Shown piece by piece: positions 44,748-55,265 of a stretch of DNA of 64,000 nucleotides. Below the pieces are notes generated by a model, which ran no database searches, was not told the origin of the DNA, and saw only the letters and a program-made list of their open reading frames with translations. The translations under genes and the position numbers were made by a program. The first letter of the stretch is position 1; each line of letters begins with the position of its first letter. The DNA is from Stemphylium vesicarium (lineage: Eukaryota > Ascomycota > Dothideomycetes > Pleosporales > Pleosporaceae). Location of the stretch: contig QXCR01000023.1 in assembly GCA_004380135.1 (NCBI GenBank), positions 3,224-67,223 on the forward strand, written 5' to 3'.

Positions 44748-44765
44748 CTTGCTTGTTGCGGACTG
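44748..44765 (-). repeat. hAT right terminal inverted repeat
   Basis: The exact inverted copy of 41623-41640. Confidence 0.92.
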
Positions 44766-47463
44766 TGGATGTGATCTTGACCTGCTGAGTCCAGTATCTG
44801 ATTGCAAGTTCGGTATGATGTGTTGTTGAGATGCCGGTCGACGGTTCCCCTTGGCGATATTGGCCCTTGACTTTGAATAGATGCAAGTCTGCTTTTGGTG
44901 CAACTCTGGTCTTCATGCTACCAGCAAGACTCGCCATTCTAATGGGATGTCAGCTTGTGTTCATCGAGTGCAAGCTATGATAGAGTCTTACATCGTCCCG
45001 TGAGAGCCCGATGCGGGCCCTCGAATATCCTCGGGAACACCGCGGTCAAGATGTGACGGCAGGATGGTGTACAAGTTGGGCACGAAATGGGTGTTGACCT
45101 TCCTTCCGTCTGATAAGCGGTCCTGATCATGTCAGCTGGGTCGGACTGCACATTTGTGAGACATACAGGTGTCTCAGTATCGAAACCATCGTCCAAAATA
45201 TAGCTGGTTGTACCAGCACCTCCAGTGTCATCGGCCATGTAGTCTGGGTAGTCGCTTGATGTAATAGGGGCTTCGTCCGAGGCTGGAGGAGGTGCTGAGA
45301 GCATCTTCTTCCACCATGGAGCGTTGGCGATTGGAGGTCCCATTGCCCGAGCAGTGTGGTTATGCAAGTGATATTTCGTTGGAAAAGCATCTGACACGGA
45401 AGGATCAGGTGCTATTGAGAGCTTTGGAGGGTCAAGCTCTTCTTGTTGTGAGGTGTGAATTGCTCGAAACTCCTCTGTCGTCTCTTCATCATCTGGCCCT
45501 ATTCCACCATCGTGAATGCCGATCCAGTTAATGAAGTTGTACGACTCGGCTACCTCCTGGGCTTGTGTGGCATTGATGTCCGCCAAGTACAGTTGACTCT
45601 GGATATTGTCCCACTTGACTAAAGGACCCTTCCCTCCATCCAGAGACTCGATCATCTCCTTAAAGACCGGCCAAGGCGTGCCATCTTTGCTTAAGATCCT
45701 GTATTGGTATTCGGTTCTAATGGGGGCCATTGAAGTTGGCGTCTCACTACCTGAGGAGGTGGTCTGGCTTGAAGACATCCTTGAGGCTTCACTCTGAGCC
45801 GAAGATTACACACTTATCTCGTCCCGTGTCGTAGAAGTGCCTTGTGTACTCTGGAGCGAAATTTTACCGGTCGACTCGCTTGTCGCACTTTGTTCCAGCG
45901 TAGGAGTTGGTACATCGGCCTCATCCCATGGAAAGTCTTGGAAAGTCTCAAGGGCTTCCTTGCACCGATCAAGAACACCGCCAGGTTTGGCAAAGTCTCC
46001 AGCTCGCGATTGCACCTTCGAATGAACGTCTGCCGGCAGATTGGAGTAGTCCTGGATCAGGCTCTGTGTCGATCTCATCCAGTTCAAAGATTGACGGCCG
46101 AGCGTGTGTGCACCAGTGAGTGTATCTAAGGCTTCTTTCGTGAGCTCGTCGCCGGGAAAAGCTTTCTGGATGCCGTTGAAGGAGGAAACAACCTTTCCCA
46201 TTTCGCCGATAGCACCCGAGAGCGGGCCAGAAAAGCCAGCGGCTGCGCCTCCAGCACCCCCAGCAAAGGCGAGTGCGCTTGAGCTGACAGAGTCGATGCC
46301 ATCGATGGCCCACCGAGAGCTGATGTTGCACAGCTAGCGATGCCACGCAAAGCTCCAAAAAGGCCACCACCACCCCCACCATTATCATCATCGTTGGAAT
46401 CAGATTCCTCGGGTACAGCTGCTTCCCCAGGTTTCGCCGTAACGCCCCCAGGTAATGCTGTTGCGCTCCTCAAATCCGATGGAATATTCACGGTCTGACT
46501 ATCCATAACGATCTTGCCTGCGAAGAGTTGCTCAAGAGGGCCATCGCCTAACATCACCTCGATCGAATCTTCGTCAGAAGATGAAAGTTGGTATGTGACT
46601 TCGCCGATGATGGCCTCGAAGCTGTTACCAGTTGGAATGGCGGCCGAAGAAGTGGGAATCTGCGATGTCTGATGGGAAGACATGGTTTCGTGTCCTGAAG
46701 AATTTCCTGCTCGATTGTGGTGACAAGGACGGTAGTAGCCTGGCCGTCAGTCGCAGTGACTGTGGCAATGACGAAGATTGGACTATCAGTGGAGGCTGTC
46801 TCCGATACGTGCAGCGAAGTCTCTGGTGTTTTGAAAAACGACCCTGATGATGTTACACTCTCGATTGAAGACGAAAGGTTTGTTGAAGAAACGGGTGGGC
46901 TGAAAGGTTCGGAGCCTTGTGACTCAGTTGAGCCAACTGAACTTGATTTTTGAAATGCGGATCTAGATGTCGATGTCACGTTGCTCGAAATTGTAGTGAC
47001 AAGTGAGGAAAGACTTGCAGATGTCGAATTGAGGAGACTAGCGGATTGTCCGCTGGGGCTGGCCGATCCCGACGACACCGAAGAAGCTGCAGGGCTTAGT
47101 GTCTTAGAGGTCGTCAAACTAAAGGTGCTTGATAGTGTCGCGCTCGAGACGAGTGCCGAAAAAGCCACGGGTATCACTATCGGACTTGAGGAACCGGGGG
47201 TGCTTCCGGAAGAGAACAAGGTAATCAATGCGAGGGATGGGAAAAAAGTTCTAGATGGTGCTGTACTAGTGATTACCGAACGTGGATCCGTCGAAGGAAG
47301 CTCACGAGGGACAAATCGGTCTTCGTCTATACCCAAGTAAGCCATTCACTCCTGGAGTCCATGTGAGTGAACTAAACCCACCAGTGTCCGGAAGGCCGTA
47401 CGGCAGGGATGCCCAAACGCTACAAAACGTTAGTGTTAGAAAAAAGATATGAAACAACGCCAT
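44766..47463 (-). pseudogene. Secreted subtilisin-like protease, truncated by the hAT junction
   Basis: Starting at ATG 47461-47463 there is a clear signal peptide (MALFHIFFLTLTFCSVWASL). It is followed by a Ser/Thr-rich region, an acidic DSNDDDNGGGGGG linker, and a helical region (QKAFPGDELTKEALDTL, FPWDEADVP). The propeptide-like and catalytic start then read SYILDDGFDTE, with the Asp of the triad. Exons 45778-45167, 45122-44992 and 44938 onward splice in frame to give SHGTIMASLAG, with the catalytic His, then APKADLHLFKVKGQYRQG. The gene then runs straight into the hAT element, so the part with the catalytic Ser is gone. Frame changes near 46690 (perhaps an intron) and near 46310 (apparently an indel) and a stop at 45806-45808 indicate decay. 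Intact relatives are large serine proteases of Pleosporales-type fungi. Confidence 0.78.
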
Positions 47464-49715
47464 GTTCACAGGGCGTTGAAAACGTTGTTGTGTACATAAG
47501 GAAGATATGAGGGAAAGGCTGGAATCGGATTTCAATGGGCAAGAAGCTTGTATAGGTTGGAATTTCTTTACTTGATCTGATACAAGCAATTGAGTGTAGT
47601 TGCAGTGACGACAAAGAGACAGCTGAACGCCGTGGTTAAATCTTCGAATCAAGAACATACCGATATTGGGGCCGCAACGATAAGCCAGAAAGCCACTGTG
47701 GTTAGACCGAATGACAATCTCTCTTGTTGGTATGAAGTCTCAGTCAGAAACCTTCGCCGCCTTCTTGATGTCAGGATGGCCCCGCGGCGCCGCGCTCTAC
47801 CGGGGGCTTCGTGGACTTGGGTGCCACTCTGAACGGTATTGATCGGGGCTAGCAACGACGGAGAGCAAACGCCGTCTGGAAAACGGTAAGATGGTGACCT
47901 CGCAACTTCGCAATGGTCGACGCCTCTATCGTGTGACTGATGCACTTTGCCGATGGTGGGGGGCGAGGTGTTAGAGTGGCGGCTATCTGCTTTGAAGATG
48001 AGGTAATGACCAAACGTGTTCGTGAAGCCCCCTGAAGCACAGAGATCGATCGTCACGGGGACAGTGTTCTCGTAAGTGTTTCCATTTGTTGTGTTCAAGA
48101 TAGATCATTCGTAGATTACTGCATGTAGAGAAAATGCCGGTCAGACGAAGACTGCGAGGTGCGTAGAATATGGAACAAGTCTGCTGCAGCGGTATTTTGG
48201 ATTTTAAAACGTATGTGACGGGAAGTTGATCAAGCAATGAAGACCTTTCGTCACAGTAGAAGCAAATGTAACGGCGCTTTCGACTGTCGCAGTCTTGGAG
48301 ACGCACGGGAAGATATCGAAGTGTAAATAAAGAATTGAGAGGCGGTATGAAGGCGGCGTAATATTGAATGGCCCCTTGCATTGCAGCGTGTGCGACACAA
48401 TGTAGTAGGTGTATGGCGAGAATGCGCTTGATCGGATCTGTCTGTTCAACGAGCAACTCCTAGACGTGTCTTACGTACCCTAACGTTTCAGTCCACGCAT
48501 TATGGTGCACAGCCGGTTTCATGTAGAGGGGAAATGTTGACGGCTTACATTTCACGATGTAGATAGCGGCGATGTTGACGTGAGATCGGGTCGCCGTGCC
48601 ACCGGTATCACAGGCGCTGGTAATCATGTGACGTCGCCCCGACCACACTGTCATTGGCTGCGCCGCTGGGGGCCGCACCGAGCCTCCACACAACACCCCG
48701 CGATCAACTTCACGTAGCCCACCACCACTTCGAACACATCGAACTGGCTTCGCCCCAATAACTCAATGAACCACCGGCACGAAGTCGGAATTGCATCATC
48801 GATGAGCCATAATCTCGCTGCAAGCGGCGCCTACATCTCCGACTTTACTGCGACGCAGCAGAGCCGCAGCCATCCACACGTGAGAACCGAGGGATTCTGG
48901 CATTTAGGCAGAATGCGAAACTGGCGCTAGTATCCCGCTCTGGAGACTCCACGTCCGCGACATGCTAACCCGAGGAGGCGGGGGCTGACGGCATGGAGAA
49001 CCGCGGAGCGGCAGATGAACGTCGTTTAATTTATGCGCAGCGCCACATTGCTTGAAATTGCTTGGTCTGTCTGCAGTTGAGCCTCAAAGCTTGTTTGCTC
49101 TCCCAGAAACCAAGGCCAAGTTGCGGGGGGAACATGACAAAACAACAAAGCCGACTGCGCTGTGTGATGGCAAGTCATCAAGGTCCTGTTCTGAGCAGTA
49201 GAATTCTTCCGTGATTGCTCAGCAAGAATGGGCCCCAACGAAATCACCCCGCGCCCATCTCCACTCTCCTCGCTTCGACCCAATGGAACGCATCCTCGTC
49301 ACTGGCCTTAGCTTGTTTCCCTTCCCGCACGGAACAAGCACTTGGTGCTAATGCCCCGACAGCTGCCGATGCTTGAATCGCTTCCCGCTGTCCAAAACAA
49401 GCGTCGGTGCCACTGAGCTTAACCGTTCTATTTATCCGCGACAAGATAGCCAGTAGAGCTTCATGCCAGGCGACAGATCATGCGATCCCGTTACCCGAGA
49501 TGGCGGTAGGCTGATCTGGTCTGGCGAGGCAAATTGGGATTGCATATCTAGGGCCATGTTCCCCATGTTTACCTTGCTACTGGGTGGCACTGTCAAAGGT
49601 TTGACCTCAAGACCTTTTGACTGACCTCGGACGCTCGCATATCGTGCTTTCCACATACCCTCGTCAATTTTATACGTCGGCCTCCAACACGTGAACTCAT
49701 ATCGACTTCGTCACC
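47464..49715. other. 2.25-kb gene-free stretch
   Basis: Several minus-strand frames (e.g. 47649-48098, 47983-48456) lack recognisable motifs and conflict with each other. No gene is claimed. The last 200 bp should hold the promoter of the sugar transporter. Confidence 0.45.
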
Positions 49716-51705
49716 ATGGCTCCCGTCGGTGGTGGTAGCGGCGACTTCCAGGTGGCCGCTCTGGCCCGCCGAAAAGCCCTCGCAGGTGCATCAGGCCCGA
49801 TGGCCTTGGTCAAGAACGCAAAAGTCTTTGGTATCGCATGCTTTGCTTGCCTAGGAGGTCTCCTTTACGGTTACAACCAGGGTGTCTTTTCTGGTGTTCT
49901 TACCATGAATGCATTCAAGAAACGTAAGTACTTTGAGGAAGCGAACTTGACTCAACCAGTCGTCCTAACAATCACTAGATATGGGCAACTATATTGAGGA
50001 TCAGGAAACTTTGGAATGGAATTCCTCGAAGCAGGGCTGGCTCGTCTCCATCCTCGAGCTCGGGGCATGGTTCGGAACGATGTACTCTGGTTTCCTCGCC
50101 GAAATCCTATCGCGCAAATGGGCTATCCTCATCAACGTCGGCATCTTCATCGTTGGCGTTGTAGTGCAGTGCACTGCAGTCGCGGGTGTTGGCCACAACG
50201 CTATACTGGGCGGTCGATTTGTGACTGGTATGGGTGTCGGCTCCCTATCGATGATTGTACCCATGTACAACGCGGAGATCGCGCCACCAGAAGTGCGCGG
50301 TGCGCTTGTTGGTCTGCAGCAGTTGAGCATTACACTGGGTATCATGGTATCTTTCTGGATCGACTACGGCACGAACTACATTGGCGGAACCGGAGATGGA
50401 CAAAAGGATTCTGCATGGCTCATTCCTCTCGCCCTCCAATTGGCTCCTGCTGTGCTGCTCGGAGTCGGTATGCTGTTCATGCCCTTCTCGCCCCGCTGGC
50501 TCGTCCACCACAACCGCGAAGAGGAAGCTCGCCGTGTACTTGCCCAACTCCGCGGTCTTTCCCAAGACGACGAACTCATTGAACTGGAGTATGCGGAGAT
50601 TCGCGCCCAGAGTTTGTTTGAAAAGAAGTCACTCGCGGAAAACTTCCCTCACCTCCAGGACATGAGCGCAGGGTCGATTTTCAAACTCCAGTTCGTCGCA
50701 ATCGGTAGCTTGTTCACCACTAAGGGCATGTTCAAGCGCGTCATAATCTCCGTCCTTACTATGTTCTTCCAGCAATGGACAGGAGTCAACGCAATTTTGT
50801 ATTATGCACCGACCATCTTCAGTGACTTGGGGCTGTCAAGCAACTCCGTGAGTCTGTTGGCTACGGGCGTTGTCGGCATTGCCATGTTTCTCGCGACCAG
50901 TAAGTCTGCCACATAGTTTCTTCCAAACTTCATCGCACCCTACTAACCGCGCACTAGTTCCCGCTGTACTGTACGTCGACAAACTCGGCCGGAAACCCGT
51001 ACTAATCAGCGGCGCAATCGGCATGGCAGCCTGCCACTTCATCATCTCGGGCATCGTGGCTAGTTTTGAAGACGACTGGCCAAACCACCAAGGAGCCGGA
51101 TGGGCCGCATGCGCCATGGTATGGCTTTTCGTCGTCTTCTTCGGTTACTCGTGGGGCCCATGCTCGTGGATCGTCATGTCGGAGATTTGGCCGCTCGCAA
51201 ACAGGCCGTATGGTATCGCGCTCGGCGCGTCTTCCAACTGGTGAGTCGATGTTTGACATATGATCGTCTATTAGAGCAGGTACTGACGTCATTGCAGGAT
51301 GAATAACTTCATCGTCGGACAGGTTACCCCGGATATGCTCGAGCATCTACGTTATGGAACTTATATCTTCTTCGGGCTCTTCACCGCCATGGGCGCTGCC
51401 TTCATCTTCTTCTTCTTTCCTGAGACAAAGGGATTATCGCTCGTAAGTTCTCACGTTGCATCCCTACTCAACGTGCCAAAGTATTTGGAGTACTAACACA
51501 TTTGTAGGAAGAAATGGACCATCTGTTTGGCTCAGTGGGTACCGCGCAACGCGAGAAGGAGCGCTGGGACGAGGTGTACATGGAGGTCGGACTGGCTGAG
51601 CTGCTCGAACGATCGGGCTTGATGCCGCCGAGCGAGGGCAAGGAGCCGCCGAGCTACCACGATGATCTGGAGAAGGAGAAGCCGAGTGTTGTTGAGAAGG
51701 TGTGA
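49716..51705 (+). CDS. MFS sugar transporter
   Basis: Five exons (49716-49923, 49979-50899, 50958-51240, 51298-51442, 51508-51705) give 584 aa. It has the sugar/H+ symporter fingerprints: FACLGGLLYGYNQGVFSGVL (TM1), LGAWFGTMYSGFLAEILSRK (loop 2-3), GRFVTGMGVGSLSMIVPMYNAEIAPPEVRG, PFSPRWLVHHNREEEARRVL, FFQQWTGVNAILYYAPTIF (TM7 substrate site), YVDKLGRKPVL, and FFFPETKGLSLEEMD. It is a plasma-membrane importer of a hexose or related sugar; the exact substrate cannot be told. All four introns are 55-65 bp and restore conserved motifs. The C-terminal tail is hydrophilic and carries a PPSY-like sequence (KEPPSYHDD) that could recruit an arrestin/Nedd4-type ubiquitin ligase (inference). Confidence 0.93.
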
Positions 51706-51944
51706 GGGTGATGGGGCTGGTGTTTGAAACACCCCAGCTGCGTTAATTTGGTGGGGGATCTTGAAAGAAACAGGGAATTCGGCATCGCGTGGAAGAGAGG
51801 CTGCGTTGATTGCACAAGTTAGGGCTTCTCGCCCGCAATACCATGGCAATGACTAATTCCTATAAACACTTCTTTTTACACCACATCTTTCATCGCACAG
51901 ATCAAGTAAACACGCTCAAACACACCAACATTTCTCACACTCTC

Positions 51945-53297
51945 TCACTTCCTCACTCCCCTCGTAGTCTGCCTCTTAACACTCTCATCCAACCTCCTCA
52001 CCTCCCTCTTCGGTACAACAATCACCCTCTTCGCCGACTTAACCGCACCCCTCCCCCTCCCCAGCATCTCTCTACCAACCTCGCTCCCCCCACTCCCCTC
52101 CGCGATCCTCCTCTTCATCTCCTCCTCCTCAGTCTGCTCCCGGATCCTTGCCGCAACCTCCTCCCACACCCCCGGCACCCCCGTCTTCATCGTATACAAC
52201 CGACCCTCCTTGACATAAAACTTGAACCGCGGCTCCCCCATCACCTCCAACACCCTCCTCACAATCCCCTTCTCCCGCTGTCTTTCCACCCACGCCTCAT
52301 TCTTCGGGATTTCGATGTTGGCAAGGCGGAGTTTACGCTGTGGCAACGCGCGCAGTTCGTGCAGGAAAGCGGTGGTGTGTTTGCGGAAGGGGAAGATGCG
52401 AAGGGTTACGAATTCGAGTTTGATGTTTGCGGTGCTGGATGGGTTGGAGCGCAGGGTTGAGGCGAAGCGCAGGAGGGCGGGGCGGGAGGATTGCGCGTGG
52501 GCGGGAATTTGGAGGAAGATTTGGTGGACGAAGGGGGCGGTTAGGTAGGCGAGGGTTAGGGTTGGGATGGTGCCTAGGATGCCGACTTGAGGGGAGGTTA
52601 GATGGGTGTGGCACGTAATTGCGTCGTATGCGGGATGATCTCTTCGTGTTACGATATTGGGGAATATACATGGACGGAAAGAGAAAGAGAAAGAGAAAGA
52701 GAAAGAGAAAGAGAAAGAGAAAGAGAAAGAGAAAGAGAAAGAGAAAGAGAAAGAGAAAGATGTAGAGGGGGAGTTGAGAAAACTCGATTAAGAAGGGTTG
52801 AGAACTGCAGTGGTGGAATGACGTGGATGTAGCAATGAAATTGGAGGAATCGAAGAACAACATACCCATGATAGCTTGCGCCTTTCTTACTCTCGGATCT
52901 GGCTGGTTCTCGTTGTTCCATAGGGGCGGAACACCAAAGACTAGCGTAGTGCCGAATTGGAGCAGGGCCATCGCTTTCCAGAAGGAGATCCACGTCGTTC
53001 GCGCGTCACCGGCATCGTAGATGAGTAGTCTTGATTTGTATTCTGTCACTTGTGTCAGCACACTTAATATTAGGGAAATTAGCGTGAGCACTGCATACTT
53101 CGTTCTTTCTCAGCAGTCTTGGCACTTTCTTTCGAGGCCTTGCCAAAGAAGCGTAGTGTCGGAGAGGACGACAAGTTTCTTTGGCAGCTCCGACACACGA
53201 AACTGGAGATGCGGGGTTGCAAGGTTGGTCTTCCGCCTTTTGCTGTTGGCGCCGCGCTTCTAAAGGCGGCTGCGAATGCGAATAACCGCGGCTGCAT
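51945..53297 (-). CDS. Mitochondrial two-span membrane protein (TMEM70/186/223-like)
   Basis: Three exons (53297-53099, 53042-52866, 52585-51945) give 338 aa. The N-terminus from ATG 53295-53297 is a mitochondrial presequence (Arg/Ala/Ser-rich, no acids), with CRSCQRNLSSSP further on. The splice then gives KYKSRLLIYDAGDARTTW, a hallmark-like opening of small inner-membrane proteins. Two hydrophobic segments follow (about 90-110 and 127-150, GILGTIPTLTLAYLTAPFV), then a basic, helical matrix-facing C-terminus. The TMEM70/186/223 superfamily, which helps respiratory-complex assembly, is the best guess from layout, not a firm assignment. Intron 2 (52586-52865, 280 bp) carries a 14-copy hexanucleotide repeat. 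Confidence 0.7.
52677..52760. repeat. (GAAAGA)14 hexanucleotide microsatellite in an intron
   Basis: Fourteen perfect units. On the transcribed (minus) strand this is (TCTTTC)14, a pure polypyrimidine tract within intron 2 of the mitochondrial membrane-protein gene. It also creates Ser/Leu and Arg/Glu shadow ORFs. Confidence 0.95.
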
Positions 53298-53693
53298 GGT
53301 GGTGAGAAGCAATGGGTTGCAAAGTAGGGTCCAGACAGTATGGGTGGTCCAGATGTACTGCGGGCCACCAAGTTAATTCCGCATGAACCTGGTTTAGGGA
53401 TAAGATCAATGTCGCTATTTGTGCAGCGCGCAATTGACCAATGACAGAGAGGTAGGTTGGGATGGATTTCGAGTTTTGCAATGTCGCGCTGTCACGTGCG
53501 CGAATGTGTCGGCGGTTGCGGCAAGTTTCCCCGATGCCGACAAGCGCAAGGATAGTGTAGGAGAAGCCACGGATCCTCTCCACCAGCTCCACTTGACGTC
53601 CGGCGCCGGCATGCTTTTGTATACGGCCTGACACCAACCCTCTGTCAGCCGTTTCGTATTCCTGGTCCTTGCTCCATGTGATAGGTCGCGAAG

Positions 53694-54910
53694 ATGTTGT
53701 TCGGCTTCGCGTTGCTGTCGCTTGTTTCGTTTCTATCATCCCTCGGCTCCGCTTACCACGACCTTACCGACGATACGCTCAAGAACCTCCCCGGACCGGG
53801 TGATGACTTCGATATCAAGAAGGGCTCCCTATTGGCGCCTATATTGGTCCCTAGAGTGTCGGGCACAGAGGGTAATGCGGCCGTGCGACAGCATTTTGTA
53901 GACTTTTTCAAGTCGCAATTGCCGGAATGGAGGATTGAAATGCACAATTCGACGTCGACGACTCCGGTTAGCAAGGGAAAGGAAGTGCCCTTTGTTAACT
54001 TTATTGCTACTCGCGATCCCCCGGGTAGTATGGAGGGCGACGTCTCCAGGCTCGCACTGGTCGCGCATTACGACAGCAAGTACACACCGGAAGGCTTCAT
54101 TGGCGCTACGGATAGCGCTGCACCCTGCGCTATGATTCTGCATATTGCGCGCAGCATCGACGCTGCACTGACCAAGAAATGGGCCGAGGCAAAAGAGGAT
54201 GATTTCGAGGTAGAGCACAAGGGCGTTCAAGTGCTATTGCTGGATGGCGAAGAAGCTTTCAAGAGCTGGACCGATACCGACAGTCTCTATGGTGCAAGGT
54301 ACACGGTGCAACTACTACGAAGATGAGCAGCTACTAACCCAGCATGTATAGGGCTCTTGCTGAAGACTGGGAATCGACTTTCCATGCCGCCTCTTCCATC
54401 TACCGTACCCCACTCGACTCCATCGAACTGTTCCTCCTACTTGACTTGTTAGGCTCCAAGGGCCCCAAAGTCCCCTCATATTTCAAGACTACACACTGGG
54501 CATACAAGCACATGGCAAATGCAGAGGATCGGTTGCGAAAACTTGGCTTGATGAAATCCTCTCCCAATCACGAGTCGAAGATGGCAAAGCGTGCGGATAA
54601 GAAGCCTCGCGCTGAGCGGCCATTTTTATCCGACGCTAACAAGGGCAACGATGCGTTCATGGGCGGCTTCGTGCAGGACGATCACGTGCCATTCATGGCA
54701 CGCGGTGTTGAGATTTTACACATGATCCCTACGCCCTTTCCAAAGGTGTGGCATAACATCGAAGATGATGGGGAACATCTCGACATGGACACAGTAGAGG
54801 ACTGGACGAAACTCGTCATGGCTTTTACGGCCGAGTGGATGGAATTAGAAGGCTTCTTCGACTTCAAGGCAGAGAAGAGGAGAGTAGATACCGAGAAGTC
54901 GGAACTGTAA
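53694..54910 (+). CDS. Glutaminyl-peptide cyclotransferase-like M28 enzyme
   Basis: Two exons (53694-54298 and 54352-54910; 53-bp intron with CTACTAAC branch) give 387 aa. A signal peptide (MLFGFALLSLVSFLSSLGSA) routes it to the secretory pathway. The family's order is intact: VAHYDSKY (metal His/Asp region), GATDSAAPCAM (second metal Asp), DGEEAF (catalytic Glu), SLYGARALAEDWE (rebuilt by the splice), LLDLLGSKGP, and QDDHVPFMARGVEILH (metal His and lid). Glutaminyl cyclase converts N-terminal Gln of peptides to pyroglutamate in the secretory route, using a single zinc. Length and motif spacing are normal, so it should be functional. Confidence 0.92.
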
Positions 54911-55265
54911 GCAGCTTCTTCCCAATCTAAATGTCTGTAAGTTAACGTGTCCTAGTGAGATACCCTAGACCATACGAATGAATCGTTTCGAATGTTGAAA
55001 AGACGTCGCGCTGGTTCTGAGTCTGATGGCGTGTCGAGGTCTTTGCCTTGACGTGAACGCCGTACTAACAATGAGACAAAGGTGATGTTAACTACAAAGC
55101 TTTAGAGTCGCGTCTTTCATCCATGACTCGTCAAAGGTGTACCGGTAGACTTGGCAGATGTAGGAGTCTCACTTGACATACTAAAGATGTATTCTGCTCA
55201 AGTGAAAGTGCAATAAATTGAGTAGGTATCTTTGAATCCCTTGACGTCAAGTCTCTGCCGAAGAC
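54911..55265. other. Intergenic, no gene seen
   Basis: A 355-bp gap between two plus-strand genes; it should hold the promoter of the downstream gene. Confidence 0.4.

Larger units (their letters stand above)
41623..44765 (-). mobile_element. hAT-family DNA transposon, RIP-degraded
   Basis: A 3143-bp element bounded by perfect 18-bp terminal inverted repeats, CAGTCCGCAACAAGCAAG at the left and its reverse complement at the right, with CAAGCC-rich subterminal repeats inside. It encodes an hAT transposase on the minus strand. Large parts (about 41700-42440, 43060-43600, 44440-44700) are TA-rich with CpA depleted and CpG kept, which fits RIP. The expected 8-bp target duplication is absent: the flanks CCGGGCCA and TGGATGTG differ. 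Confidence 0.9.

Noticed and set aside
52602..52832. Arg/Glu-repeat and Ser/Leu-repeat ORFs
   Set aside because: They are translations of the GAAAGA microsatellite inside an intron.
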